The notes: generated by a model from the letters alone, not told the origin. Positions 34,561 to 44,594 are shown, counted from the stretch's first letter. The stretch is 64,000 bases of DNA from JACKIP01 sp963710165 (GCA_963710165.1 CAVPYZ010000005.1:1-64000); one strand, 5' to 3'. Program-made: numbers and translations.

Positions 34561-35967
34561 TTAGGATAACGCGTTGTTTATTCTTGCCAATGTTTCGGCC
34601 TTACCAATGATTGCCGCAACATTAAAGATTGTGGGTGATGATGTTGTACCCGTTAACGCAACACGCAGCGGCATACCGACTTTACCCAGCTTGCCATCGG
34701 CATGATCATCGGCAACTTTCATACAAATCGCTTTTACCGCGTCGCTGTTAAACTCAGATAAAGCCTCTAGCTCTTTTGCCAGAACACCCAATATGTCTTG
34801 ACCGTCTTCCAGCATCTTCTTTGGCTTATCGTCCAGATCATATGTAGGTGTGCGGGCATAGAATAACGCTTCTTTTGTAAGAGCAGGAATCGTTTTCGCG
34901 CGTTCTTTCAGCTCGTCTATACCTTCCGCAATCCATTCTTGTGCGGTTTTTGATAAATCAATGCCATACTCTTTTTTAAAGACAGGAATCATTAACGTAA
35001 TCAACTGCTCGGCTCTATACTCATTCAAATAATGATCATTCACACTTTCAAGTTTCTGATAATCAAAGCGCCCGGCGGATTTGTTAATATCTTTCAAATC
35101 AAACCATTTAATCGCCTGTTCATCGGAAATAATCTCGTCATCTCCGTGACTCCAACCAAGACGGAGCAAATAATTCTTTAAGGCCTCCGGTAAGTATCCC
35201 ATGTCACGGAATTCCTCAACACTGGCCGCGCCATGGCGTTTGGATAGTTTTGCACCGTCCGGCCCGAGAATAAGTGGAAGGTGCGCGTAAATGGGTTGCT
35301 CCCACCCCATAGCGGTGTAAATGACATTCTGACGAAAAACATTATTCAAATGATCATCACCGCGTATAACGTGTGTAATTCCCATATCATGATCATCCAC
35401 AACAACTGCCAACATGTAAGTCGGAACGCCGTCACTGCGTAGGATGATAAAATCATCCAGTTGTTCCGCCGCAACGGTGACATCACCTTGAACTTCGTCA
35501 TGAACCGTCATTTTACCCTCTAACGGAGCTTTTATGCGCACAACTGGCTTGATTCCCTCTGGTGCATCAGATGCATCGCGGTCTCGCCAGCGCCGATCAT
35601 AAAAAGTTGGTCGGCCGTCTTCTTTTGCTTTAATGCGCATCTCGTCCAGTTCTTCCGGGGAGCAATAACAATAATATGCTTGTCCTTTATCCAGCATTTC
35701 TTGAACAACCGCTGTGTGTCGTTCCTGCATGGAAAACTGGGAAATAACCTCCCCGTCATGATCAAGCCCCATCCAATCGAGAGCGTTTAAAATGGCATCA
35801 ACATATTCTTCCTTATACCGCGCACGATCTGTATCTTCGATACGTACCACAAATTTCCCGCCATGATGTTTGGCATATAACCAGTTAAAATAGGCGGTGC
35901 GGGCATTTCCCACATGCATAAAACCGGTCGGGGAAGGGGGGAAGCGTGTTACGATGCTCATAATCAT
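34561..35967 (-). CDS. gltX: Glutamyl-tRNA synthetase
   Basis: Charges tRNA-Glu (in bacteria without GlnRS also tRNA-Gln) with glutamate. The class I enzyme of 468 residues has the HIGH-type motif HVGNART after RFPPSPTGF, YCYCSPEEL (about 95-103), the HVIRGDDHLNN motif and the KMSKS-type loop KLSKRHGA. A C-terminal anticodon domain completes it. Two ATGs (35967 and 35961) are possible; MSIVTRF from the second is closer to relatives. The comEC gene is divergent, with 62 bp between starts. Confidence 0.96.
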   Translation of the reverse strand: MIMSIVTRFPPSPTGFMHVGNARTAYFNWLYAKHHGGKFVVRIEDTDRARYKEEYVDAILNALDWMGLDHDGEVISQFSMQERHTAVVQEMLDKGQAYYCYCSPEELDEMRIKAKEDGRPTFYDRRWRDRDASDAPEGIKPVVRIKAPLEGKMTVHDEVQGDVTVAAEQLDDFIILRSDGVPTYMLAVVVDDHDMGITHVIRGDDHLNNVFRQNVIYTAMGWEQPIYAHLPLILGPDGAKLSKRHGAASVEEFRDMGYLPEALKNYLLRLGWSHGDDEIISDEQAIKWFDLKDINKSAGRFDYQKLESVNDHYLNEYRAEQLITLMIPVFKKEYGIDLSKTAQEWIAEGIDELKERAKTIPALTKEALFYARTPTYDLDDKPKKMLEDGQDILGVLAKELEALSEFNSDAVKAICMKVADDHADGKLGKVGMPLRVALTGTTSSPTIFNVAAIIGKAETLARINNALS

Positions 35968-36029
35968 TCTTACTATTTATTTCTGTTGCGAATTCCTCTT
36001 TAATATAGGGAATTACAATAGAAATAAAG

Positions 36030-38165
36030 ATGTTCTCTGACATAACAAGACAAAATCCGTTCTTAGATGCTTTTTATGATGATCATAGAGCGCGTGCAAA
36101 GTTCATCGCGAAGTGGTTTTATTTCCGTCAGGAACATGCGCTTCTCTACGCACCAGTATTGTTGGGAATAGGAATTGCGGTCTATTTCCTTTTAAATTTT
36201 GAGCCGAAACCGTCATCAATATTCATGGCGTGGTGCGGCGCGTTGGCATTCCTCATTATTTCTATTCAGCTTTACGTGATTAATCCCAATCGCAGATATG
36301 TTCTTATTTTAGGATATATCATTGCCATGATTGTCAGCGGTTTGTTTCTGGCGCAAGACCGCGCTATATCCGTGCATACGCCGATGCTTCAAAAAGAACT
36401 TAAATTTGCGAATGTCGAGGGACGCGTTTTAGAAGTTGATATTATGCCGACCAAAAATACAAAACGGCTATTACTAGGCTCCTTATATATCGAAGAACTG
36501 GAAACAGATAAAACGCCCTTTTCAATACGTGTGAAAGTGCGCGGAGAACAGGATTATAAACCGGGGGATCGTGTAAAATTTCTGGCGTCTCTCAATCCGC
36601 CATCTGGGCCTGTCGCGCCAGAGGCCTTTGATTTTCAACGTCAATCATACTTTAAAAAACTGGGCGCCGTCGGATTTGCATATTATACACCCAAAATTAT
36701 CGAAAGCGCGACAGAAGGCAGCTTTTCAGACTTTTGGGAAGATATGCGCCTGAACGTTATTGCCTATATCAAAGATGTTCTGCCAGTTACGATGCAAGGC
36801 GTTTCGATCACCTTCATGACAGGGGAAAAAAGCTCAATTGCTCAAGATGATCTGCAAGCAATGCGCGATTCGGGACTTGCGCATTTACTGGCGATTTCTG
36901 GATTGCACGTTGGGCTGGTTGCGGGCTTTGTCTTTTTCTTTATACGATTGGGGCTTGCTTCTATTCCGTCTATTGCCCTGAATTATCCGATCAAAAAATG
37001 GGCGGCGGGCGCGGCGCTCATCGGCGCATTTGTCTATATGTTTCTGGTCGGTGCCAGTGTTCCGACACAGCGCGCAATGATGATGACGGGCATTGCCTTA
37101 TTCGCGATTATGATTGATCGTTCACCCTTTTCGTTGAGGATGGTGGCACTCGCTGCCCTCATCATTTTGATAAGCTATCCCGAAGCACTTGTATCTGCCA
37201 GTTTTCAAATGTCATTCGCGGCGGTGACGGGGTTGGTGGCTTTTTATGATTATTTCAGGCCGCAATTACAAGGGCTTTACCGCGAGGCGGGGGTGATCAG
37301 AAAAGTTGCCTTATATATTCTGGGCATAGCCGTAACGACAATTATTGCAGGAACCTCAACGGCACTATTTGGTATTTATCATTTCCAAGCGTGGAGCTTG
37401 TACAGCACATTGGCAAATATTCTGGCAATGCCTGTTGTCGGTATGATCGTTATGCCCGCGGCCGTTTTATCCTATGTATTAATGCCGTTCGGTCTTGCCG
37501 ATATTCCGATTAATCTAATGGGAAGGGGGATCGAGTGGGTTTTAATGATTGCTCATTATGTTGCCAATCTGGACGGTGCCGTTATAAAAATTCCGGCGCT
37601 GTCATATCAGCATTTTATCAGCCTGACTCTATGTGCCCTTTTCGTAATTATCGGTCCGGCCTTTATCAGATTAATTGGCGCCTTAGGACTTCTTATTGTG
37701 ATGATCCACATAGTGCTGATACCGCCTTCTGACATATTGCTTATTTCGGAACGAAATAATCTTATCGGATATTATGATCACACCGAAAAAACATTCTATG
37801 TCTCCAATAAGAAAAAAGAGAGATACGTCCGCGAGAATTGGACGCGACGTTTGGGAATTGAAAATGATCAGGTGAAAAAGTTGTCCGAACATCATAAAGG
37901 TCATTGTGATCATAACGGATGCCGTATGTCACTTGATAATATCAAAATTGCGCTATCATATAATGACTACGCTCTAAAAAATGATTGTTTATGGGCGGAT
38001 ATGATAATCACTGACCGCTATGCCCCTTATTCATGTAGAGCTGAAATAAAATTAGATCGAGGGCAGAAGATAAAGAACGGAGCCACTGAAATAAAATTTC
38101 AAGAAGGAGCATATCATATGAAAACTGTCTCCGACCTACGCGGCGAACGGTATTGGACGCAGTAA
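36030..38165 (+). CDS. comEC: ComEC/Rec2 DNA-uptake channel protein
   Basis: Forms the inner-membrane channel for single-stranded DNA in natural transformation. The 711-residue protein has two N-terminal membrane helices, an OB-like DUF4131 domain (about 120-210), then the Competence domain with eight or more membrane helices (about 250-570), including the GLAHLLAISGLHVGLVAG signature (about 287-304). The C-terminal part keeps the alphaproteobacterial version (CDHNGCRMSL, about 628-637) and lacks most metal ligands of a true metallo-beta-lactamase domain. Only this competence gene is in the window. It converges on lexA, 7 bp away. Confidence 0.93.
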   Translation: MFSDITRQNPFLDAFYDDHRARAKFIAKWFYFRQEHALLYAPVLLGIGIAVYFLLNFEPKPSSIFMAWCGALAFLIISIQLYVINPNRRYVLILGYIIAMIVSGLFLAQDRAISVHTPMLQKELKFANVEGRVLEVDIMPTKNTKRLLLGSLYIEELETDKTPFSIRVKVRGEQDYKPGDRVKFLASLNPPSGPVAPEAFDFQRQSYFKKLGAVGFAYYTPKIIESATEGSFSDFWEDMRLNVIAYIKDVLPVTMQGVSITFMTGEKSSIAQDDLQAMRDSGLAHLLAISGLHVGLVAGFVFFFIRLGLASIPSIALNYPIKKWAAGAALIGAFVYMFLVGASVPTQRAMMMTGIALFAIMIDRSPFSLRMVALAALIILISYPEALVSASFQMSFAAVTGLVAFYDYFRPQLQGLYREAGVIRKVALYILGIAVTTIIAGTSTALFGIYHFQAWSLYSTLANILAMPVVGMIVMPAAVLSYVLMPFGLADIPINLMGRGIEWVLMIAHYVANLDGAVIKIPALSYQHFISLTLCALFVIIGPAFIRLIGALGLLIVMIHIVLIPPSDILLISERNNLIGYYDHTEKTFYVSNKKKERYVRENWTRRLGIENDQVKKLSEHHKGHCDHNGCRMSLDNIKIALSYNDYALKNDCLWADMIITDRYAPYSCRAEIKLDRGQKIKNGATEIKFQEGAYHMKTVSDLRGERYWTQ

Positions 38166-38172
38166 AATCGAC

Positions 38173-38829
38173 TTAATAATTACGCACCAAACTAACAAGC
38201 TTCCCTTGAACCTGCACCCGTTCAGCCGATAATTCCTGATCTTGATAATCATCATTTTCAGGGCGCAATATAATCATTTCCTGTTCTTTATAATAGCGCT
38301 TAAGGGTCACTTCGGCGTCATCAACCAGCGCAACGGCAATTTCACCGTTATTAACCACGTCGCAACGTTTGATCACAACCGTATCGCCGTTATGAATACC
38401 CGCTTTGATCATTGAATCACCTTCAATTTTCAAGGCGTAATGTTCGCCGCTACCCACCATATTTGCTGGTAAATCCAGTTGATCTTCTTCGCTACGGATT
38501 GCTTCAATCGGTGTACCGGCGGCAATTTTGCCAAGCATCGGAACCTGAACGATCAATGCCATATCCGGCATGGAGATAGGCGTTTCAACTGTTTCAGGCG
38601 GATATGTGTCACCCATATCAGGGAGTTTGATCACTTGAAGGGCACGTGCGCGGTTTGGTAAACGCTCCAAATAACCACGTTCGACAAGTCCTGATATCAA
38701 TCTGTGAATACCTGACTTTGATTTGAGATCAAGCGCATCTTTCATTTCATCAAAGGAGGGCGCAATCTCACCTGTGCGCATGCGTTCATTGATATAGAGC
38801 AACAGATCGCGTTGTTTTTTCGTGAGCAT
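38173..38829 (-). CDS. lexA: SOS repressor LexA
   Basis: Represses DNA-damage genes until RecA triggers self-cleavage. It is 218 residues with a winged-helix N-terminal domain (1-65), cleavage bond A104-G105 in KIAAGTP, and the Ser-Lys dyad S139 (EGDSM) and K177 (TLKRY). The DNA-binding domain is of the alphaproteobacterial type, matching the GTTC-N7-GTTC operator found upstream. AGGAG precedes the ATG. This protein would control itself through that operator. Confidence 0.96.
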   Translation of the reverse strand: MLTKKQRDLLLYINERMRTGEIAPSFDEMKDALDLKSKSGIHRLISGLVERGYLERLPNRARALQVIKLPDMGDTYPPETVETPISMPDMALIVQVPMLGKIAAGTPIEAIRSEEDQLDLPANMVGSGEHYALKIEGDSMIKAGIHNGDTVVIKRCDVVNNGEIAVALVDDAEVTLKRYYKEQEMIILRPENDDYQDQELSAERVQVQGKLVSLVRNY

Positions 38830-38870
38830 AATATAATCTCCTTTGGTCTGGGATAAAACGAATTTACTCT

Positions 38871-39707
38871 TTATGTTCTACATAAGTTCTTGTTTTGTGT
38901 CAATTCGTTCCCGAAATCATTCCCCAAAAGAGTTTGCGTTGCGGCGTAAATATTATCCTGTCGCATCAGACTTTCGCCAACAAGGAAGCCCTGCGCGCCT
39001 ATGTCTAACAGCGATTGAACATCATCATAATTTTTAATGCCGCTTTCTGCAATCTTCAAAATATCTGACGGCATTTCGCGAATCATTTCATGCGCATTTT
39101 GAATATCAACTTCGAGCGTTTTGAGATTTCGGCTATTCACCCCTACCATTTCAGGAGAGAGGAGCAGGGCGCGGTTTAATTCCTCCTTATCGTGAACCTC
39201 AACCAGAACATCCATGCCAAGCGCGGATGAGAGCGTGTATAAATCTTTGGCCTCCGCATTATCAAGCGCCGCCATAATTAATAAAACGCAATCCGCACCC
39301 ATCGCGCGTGATTCGTATATTTGATAGGGGTCAATCATAAAATCCTTGCGTATAAGCGGAAGGGAAATATGTGCGCGAACATTTTTGAAATAGTGGTCGC
39401 TGCCCTGAAAATAGGGTTCGTCGGTCAGGACAGATAAACAACTTGCGCCCGCTTTTTGATAGATTTTAGCAATTTCAACAGCATCAAAATCCTCACAAAT
39501 AATCCCTTTACTGGGGGACGCTTTTTTAATCTCGGCAATAAGTGCGACACGATTATTACGATGTGTATCGCGTAAAGCCTTTATAAAGCCACACGTCGTG
39601 GCGGTTGCTTTGATCTGCTCTTCCAAATCCGCCACGGAAACTTTCTTTTTCTGCGCGGCAATGTGATTTCTCTTATCATTACAAATACGGGTCAAAACAT
39701 CAGGCAT
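38871..39707 (-). CDS. trpC: Indole-3-glycerol-phosphate synthase
   Basis: Closes the indole ring in tryptophan synthesis. It is a 278-residue TIM barrel with the motifs VALIAEIKKASPSKGII (about 53-69, with catalytic Lys), SVLTDEPYFQGS, LPLIRKDFMIDPYQIYE, VGVNSRNL and AESGI. The ATG at 39707 follows a G-rich ribosome site; a GTG at 39713 is also possible. It overlaps the end of trpD, so the two are co-translated. Its 3' end contains the lexA operator. The usual next genes moaC and moeA are absent. Confidence 0.95.
   Translation of the reverse strand: MPDVLTRICNDKRNHIAAQKKKVSVADLEEQIKATATTCGFIKALRDTHRNNRVALIAEIKKASPSKGIICEDFDAVEIAKIYQKAGASCLSVLTDEPYFQGSDHYFKNVRAHISLPLIRKDFMIDPYQIYESRAMGADCVLLIMAALDNAEAKDLYTLSSALGMDVLVEVHDKEELNRALLLSPEMVGVNSRNLKTLEVDIQNAHEMIREMPSDILKIAESGIKNYDDVQSLLDIGAQGFLVGESLMRQDNIYAATQTLLGNDFGNELTQNKNLCRT
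38875..38889. promoter_or_regulatory. LexA operator (SOS box) upstream of lexA
   Basis: GTTC at 38875-38878 and GTTC at 38886-38889 with exactly seven bases between, the alphaproteobacterial SOS box. It lies 46-60 bp upstream of the lexA start and overlaps the last codons of trpC. Confidence 0.85.
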
Positions 39708-40716
39708 GTGCACCCCCTACATATTCTTTATAAAGCTGAAAATTATTACGAACCTGTTTTAAATCAATAGCCTGCGCGGCGATTTTAATACCGCTTCGCA
39801 ACGTGTCACATGACCCATGAAGAACCAAAACGGCGGCAGTATTTAAAAGGGCAATATCTCTGTAAGCTGAAGCTTTACCATCAATCAAATCACTTAGCGC
39901 GCGTGCATTTTCCTGTGCATCGCCTCCTTTTAAATCTGCAGCCTGACAATATTCCAGACCGTGTTCCGGTGGAGACAGAACAAATTCTTCGATCGTTCCG
40001 TCGTCATTAAGTGAAATAACATCTGTTTCGGTTGTTAGGGTTATCTCGTCCAATCCGTCACGTCCGTGAACTATCCAGGCGCGTTTTGTTCCTAGAATCT
40101 TCAAAGCTTCCGCCATAGGACGACACCATTTTTTATCATACACACCAATTAACTGAACCTTTGTTCCTGCCGGATTGGCGAGCGGGCCGAGCAGGTTAAA
40201 AATTGTCGGAATGCCAAGGTTTTTACGGATGGGAACAACTGGCTTTAAAACCTGATGATGTTTCGGCGCCATCAGGAAAGCAAAATTGAACTTTTGTAGG
40301 GCGTCTTCCAGAACATTCGGCGGGGCTTCAATATTAACACCCAAGGCTTCTAGAACGTCTGCCGCGCCTGATTTCGAGCTGGCGGCGCGGTTACCATGTT
40401 TTGCCATAGGAACGCCACAGGCGGCGCAAATAAGAGCAACCGCGGTTGATATATTGTACGTGCCGCTAACATCGCCGCCTGTTCCACAACAATCAACAGC
40501 GTCATCAGGGGCGTTTAACATCTTGGCATGATCACGCAAATATTTGGCGGCGGCAGCAATTTCGGTGGCGCTTTCACCTTTTTGGGACAGTCCCATTAAA
40601 AACGCGCCGATTATTTCGTGCGGAACATCTGTTTTCAAGATGGCTTCCAGACTTTGCTGAATGTCTTCGGGACTGAGATTTTCTCTCTGTTTTAATTTAG
40701 TAAGAATTTGTTTCAT
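39700..40716 (-). CDS. trpD: Anthranilate phosphoribosyltransferase
   Basis: Transfers phosphoribosyl to anthranilate in tryptophan synthesis. The 338-residue enzyme shows DAVDCCGTGGDVSGTYNIST (about 76-95; phosphate-binding GTGGD), KHGNRAASSKSGAADVLEALG (in two parts) and GPLANPAGTKVQLIGV. All expected catalytic regions are present. It is divergent from the polysaccharide deacetylase gene. The usual upstream genes trpE and trpG are not here, so anthranilate formation must be encoded elsewhere or be missing. Confidence 0.96.
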   Translation of the reverse strand: MKQILTKLKQRENLSPEDIQQSLEAILKTDVPHEIIGAFLMGLSQKGESATEIAAAAKYLRDHAKMLNAPDDAVDCCGTGGDVSGTYNISTAVALICAACGVPMAKHGNRAASSKSGAADVLEALGVNIEAPPNVLEDALQKFNFAFLMAPKHHQVLKPVVPIRKNLGIPTIFNLLGPLANPAGTKVQLIGVYDKKWCRPMAEALKILGTKRAWIVHGRDGLDEITLTTETDVISLNDDGTIEEFVLSPPEHGLEYCQAADLKGGDAQENARALSDLIDGKASAYRDIALLNTAAVLVLHGSCDTLRSGIKIAAQAIDLKQVRNNFQLYKEYVGGAHA

Positions 40717-40772
40717 GTAAAATTAGAAAAATTTGGTTTGCGGTTGCACGTCCTCTCACTTATCCTGATTTT

Positions 40773-41843
40773 ATGCAGAAAAAGCAAGCCTCGCTTCATC
40801 TTCCTCTTTATATTTTTTGTGCCTTGCTGGTCGCGGGACTGGCAATGAGCCTGTTATCTCCTAAAACGGAGGAGGATAATAATGTTGGTGACCCGGTTAT
40901 TGAAAAAACGCGTGTGACGCAAGAAAAAAATACTCAGGTCAGGCAAAGCGTACGTGAACGCGCCGAAGCATTCCAAACTTATCCATCACCGTCACAACAA
41001 AATCAGGTTGAAGATTACGTTGATATATTTGAGAACGAGTTTTCACTCTTTACAGATATTACTGAACAGCCAACATCCGCGGGTATTAACGTTATAAGAG
41101 TCGTGCCGGATCAACCGATAGAAAGGCTGTCCGATACACCTGTTAAAGTTGCGATCATTATTGACGATATGGGCATCAGCCGTAAATGGAGCCGTAAAAT
41201 GGCTGAACTGGCGGGGCCTTTGACTCTGTCTTATCTGCCCTATGCGGAGGATTTACAAGCGCAGGCTGATTATGCGCGGCAAAATCAACATCATTTAATG
41301 CTCCATATGCCGATGCAGGCGCTGGGTGGCAAGATGGAAAACACACCGGGGCTGTTGCGTACCAATACGACACAGACCGAATTTATGGACGAATTCTATG
41401 CAAATTTGTCGTCTTTTGACGGTTTTGCAGGGGTGAATAACCATATGGGCAGCCGTCTGACACGTGATAGAACCAAGATGAATCTGGTGATGCAGGCGCT
41501 AAAATCTGAAAATCTCTATTTTATCGACTCAAAGACCATTCACGATTCTATTGCTGCCGAAGCCGCTGAAAGTGGTGATGTACCATATCTGGTGCGCGAT
41601 GTGTTTTTGGATCATGAAGAAACGATCGAATATGCGCGTGAGGCCCTGCAAAATCTGGAACGTCAGGCGGTTGAAAGCGGTGTTGCCATTGCTATTGGTC
41701 ATCCTAAAGAAGCGACCTACATTGCGTTGAAAGAATGGTTGCCAACATTGGCGCAGAAGAACATTCAACTGGTTCATGCCGGCACATTAATCAAGGATAA
41801 ATATCCACAAGTGGATATCACAGCTTACATAAGGCCTGAATAA
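40773..41843 (+). CDS. Divergent polysaccharide deacetylase family protein (YibQ-like)
   Basis: A 356-residue periplasmic protein with one N-terminal membrane helix (about 9-27), a polar linker rich in Gln/Glu (30-115), and a divergent polysaccharide deacetylase domain (PF04748-like, about 125-350). Motifs are VAIIIDDMGIS (128-138), LSYLPYAEDLQ, LMLHMPMQ, NNHMGSRLT, YFIDSKT and AIGHPKEAT. Relatives lie next to peptidoglycan-processing genes; the substrate is not established. Here it is flanked by trpD and ppiD, converging on ppiD with 9 bp between. Confidence 0.9.
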   Translation: MQKKQASLHLPLYIFCALLVAGLAMSLLSPKTEEDNNVGDPVIEKTRVTQEKNTQVRQSVRERAEAFQTYPSPSQQNQVEDYVDIFENEFSLFTDITEQPTSAGINVIRVVPDQPIERLSDTPVKVAIIIDDMGISRKWSRKMAELAGPLTLSYLPYAEDLQAQADYARQNQHHLMLHMPMQALGGKMENTPGLLRTNTTQTEFMDEFYANLSSFDGFAGVNNHMGSRLTRDRTKMNLVMQALKSENLYFIDSKTIHDSIAAEAAESGDVPYLVRDVFLDHEETIEYAREALQNLERQAVESGVAIAIGHPKEATYIALKEWLPTLAQKNIQLVHAGTLIKDKYPQVDITAYIRPE

Positions 41844-41852
41844 CTTAAATCT

Positions 41853-43739
41853 TTATCCTTGCGGTTGACCGTAAAGTTGCTCGAGCAGTCTTTGATTAAC
41901 CTGCACAGGTGTTTCCTCAGCCAGATGATTGTAATAAGTGGAGAGCGTTTCAATAATCGCAATACGCCGTGCCAGCCCCTCTGTTTCCTCTGTAATCTCT
42001 ACATCGTCAAGGCGCTGGTTGTCGCTTTTGGCTATCATAATTCCTTCCGGCGTACTTGCGAGAATATAGCTGTCGGGTTCTGCCAGAAAGATACGTGCTC
42101 TGACATCGAAAGGTATATCCGTCGGGGCATCGATTTCGGCTTCGTCAAAGCCGCGTTTCACGGCAGATTTTTTTTCCAAAGAGAGGCCGTTTTCCTGCGC
42201 TAAAGTTGAAAACTCTAACGAACCGTCTTTTAACTGTTGAAGATAAGTCTGGGTTTTTTCCTGATTCGCCAAACGTTTACGATCCATAATAATACGCTGT
42301 GTGATCTGGTCTTTAACATCTGCGAAAGGCTTCACGCTTTCTTCTGTTACTTGATCAATTTTCAAGATGGCAAGACGACCATCCTGAAGCTCTACCATGT
42401 CGGACAGCTCATCTTCGTAAATATTAAAGGTTGTTTCAATTAAAATTGGCTGATCCGCTTCAAAGGAGACAAGACCCTGTTCACCTGCAGCGGTCATACC
42501 GAATTGATCGATAGGGGGCACTGAAAGGGTTTCCATGTTGTAATCAGTAACGAGAGCCTCTAGCGGTTCTTCATCATCAATACGGTCATTGATTGTTTCC
42601 ATTGCTTCAATCATAACGTCACGTTTCTGGTCACGTTCGAGCACAATTTTAATTGTTTCCTGAACATCTTCAAACGGGCGATAGGTTGCTTCGACTGCGC
42701 CCATATCACGAATGACATGCCATCCAAGCGGACTTTGCGCCGGGCCGCGTACAGGGTTACTTTCTTTGGAAAAAAGAATGTCTTTCAACGCGTCGGGTGC
42801 TGTATCTTCCTGATAAATATTAGATGACCTGTACTTATCACCCGCGGTGTCTTTAAAATTTTCCGGATCATCAAGGCCCGAGATAAAAGCAGTTGCCGCA
42901 TCTTCTGTGTCGAAAATAGCCTGTTCGATTTTTTGACCGGCAGAAACTTCATAACGGATTTTGTTATTATCGTAATATGTACGCACATCTTCATCAGAGG
43001 CGACAATATCTTTTGTAACTTCTTTCGGATCAAGAAGGGCAATAGTAAAGCCGCGACGTTCCGGAATACGAAACTGCGCTTGTGAGATATCGTAAATATT
43101 TTGAAGCTCTTCTTCTGTCGGTGTGTCTTCTAAAGTAATCTTATCGTGCGGAAAAGTGACATAAGTAATATCGCGTTTTTCATTCTCATAACGTAACAAT
43201 TCTTTGGTCAAAATCTCTGGTGCGGTTTTGACTCCGCTTAAAACAGCTTGTTTCAGAATGTTGGATGTCAGGTCGCGACGAATGGCATCAACCAGATTTT
43301 CTTCGCTTAACCCTTGTTGGTTCAACATATTATCAAGCGCCTGTTGCGGTGTTGTCTCGTCATTCAAATAGGGTTTTACAAAACGGTGAAGTTCTTCGGC
43401 AACAGCCTTGTCAGGTGTGCGCACGCCAAGATTTTCAGATGCTTGCACAAATAAAATATCCTGTGCATAACGTTCAAGAAGCTGATTCACTTGTCCGGTT
43501 TGATAAGCGTCCTGCGGCGAAATATTCTGGCGGGACAGGGCATTTCGAAGGAATCGGTCAAATTCATGATAGGGAACATCTTGCGATCCGACCTCTGCTA
43601 CATTGGTTGAACTGACCCCGTCACGGAAAAACCCACCGACATCGGTCAGCACCAATCCCGCGACAGCCATAAATAAAAATCCGACCAGAACAAATTTTGA
43701 TATGCCGCCTTTGGCACCGTTACTTAGTTTTTGTAGCAT
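41853..43739 (-). CDS. ppiD: PpiD-like periplasmic folding factor
   Basis: A membrane-anchored chaperone/prolyl isomerase for outer-membrane proteins. The 628-residue protein has a cytosolic tip, a membrane helix at about 16-34 (FVLVGFLFMAVAGLVLTDV), a SurA-like N-terminal helical domain (40-230) and a parvulin-type domain at about 265-375, where PLGWHVIRDM marks the final strand. A second degenerate domain and a C-terminal helical part follow. It lies just before tpiA on the other strand, the usual alphaproteobacterial arrangement. Isomerase activity cannot be judged from sequence. Confidence 0.9.
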   Translation of the reverse strand: MLQKLSNGAKGGISKFVLVGFLFMAVAGLVLTDVGGFFRDGVSSTNVAEVGSQDVPYHEFDRFLRNALSRQNISPQDAYQTGQVNQLLERYAQDILFVQASENLGVRTPDKAVAEELHRFVKPYLNDETTPQQALDNMLNQQGLSEENLVDAIRRDLTSNILKQAVLSGVKTAPEILTKELLRYENEKRDITYVTFPHDKITLEDTPTEEELQNIYDISQAQFRIPERRGFTIALLDPKEVTKDIVASDEDVRTYYDNNKIRYEVSAGQKIEQAIFDTEDAATAFISGLDDPENFKDTAGDKYRSSNIYQEDTAPDALKDILFSKESNPVRGPAQSPLGWHVIRDMGAVEATYRPFEDVQETIKIVLERDQKRDVMIEAMETINDRIDDEEPLEALVTDYNMETLSVPPIDQFGMTAAGEQGLVSFEADQPILIETTFNIYEDELSDMVELQDGRLAILKIDQVTEESVKPFADVKDQITQRIIMDRKRLANQEKTQTYLQQLKDGSLEFSTLAQENGLSLEKKSAVKRGFDEAEIDAPTDIPFDVRARIFLAEPDSYILASTPEGIMIAKSDNQRLDDVEITEETEGLARRIAIIETLSTYYNHLAEETPVQVNQRLLEQLYGQPQG

Positions 43740-43835
43740 TTCTTATCCTTAATTGATTTAGAAAACATAAATAGATCGTAAACTTCTGGCAAGAGGTGAT
43801 TGCATTTCCTTTAAAGCCGAGTTACATATGTTGCC

Positions 43836-44579
43836 ATGAAAAAATTGATTGCAGGAAACTGGAAAATGAATGGCGGCGCACGTGAAGGCACGACGCTTGC
43901 CCGTGAAATCGCCGAACGCGTTGATGATAAACTGCGCGCCAAAGCGGATATATTGGTCTGTCCCCCCTTTATAAACATGGAAGGGGTGCAGTTTGAGTGC
44001 GAAGAAGCAGAGATTGCAGTCGGCGCGCAAGATTGTTCGGAACATGATAATGGTGCTTATACCGGTGAAATATCAGCCAGTATGGTCGCCGCAGCATTAT
44101 GCGAATATGTAATTTTGGGACATTCGGAACGTCGTGAATATCAAAATGAAAGCGATGAGACTGTCTCTAATAAAGCAATCAAAGCGCATGACAGCGAATT
44201 AAAAACAATTATTTGTGTCGGCAAATCAGAAGCCGACCGTGACGCGGGCAGTCATGAAGACGTTGTCGGAAAACAACTGGAAGCATCAGTCCCTGATTGT
44301 GCAACGGCCGAGAATACAGTCATCGCGTATGAACCTGTTTGGGCTATTGGTACAGGAAAGACAGCTTCCACTGATGATATCCGCGCCATGCACGCCTTTA
44401 TTCGTGCAAAATTACAAAAGCGTTTCGGTGACGGCGGCAAATTCCGCATCCTTTACGGCGGGTCAGTCAAACCGGGTAACGCATCAGAGATTTTTGCGGT
44501 TCCGAATGTCAACGGAGCTTTAATTGGTGGCGCAAGCTTAAAAGCAGATGATTTCCTTGAAATTATTCGCGCCGCATAA
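43836..44579 (+). CDS. tpiA: Triosephosphate isomerase
   Basis: Interconverts dihydroxyacetone phosphate and glyceraldehyde 3-phosphate. It is 247 residues and starts MKKLIAGNWKMNG with catalytic Lys and Asn, has the His in ILGHSERR (about 92-99), Glu in AYEPVWAIGTGKTAS and the phosphate loop YGGSVKPGN. It heads the tpiA-secG-pyrG gene run, with 15 bp to secG. Confidence 0.97.
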   Translation: MKKLIAGNWKMNGGAREGTTLAREIAERVDDKLRAKADILVCPPFINMEGVQFECEEAEIAVGAQDCSEHDNGAYTGEISASMVAAALCEYVILGHSERREYQNESDETVSNKAIKAHDSELKTIICVGKSEADRDAGSHEDVVGKQLEASVPDCATAENTVIAYEPVWAIGTGKTASTDDIRAMHAFIRAKLQKRFGDGGKFRILYGGSVKPGNASEIFAVPNVNGALIGGASLKADDFLEIIRAA

Positions 44580-44594
44580 TATTTAGGATAATAC

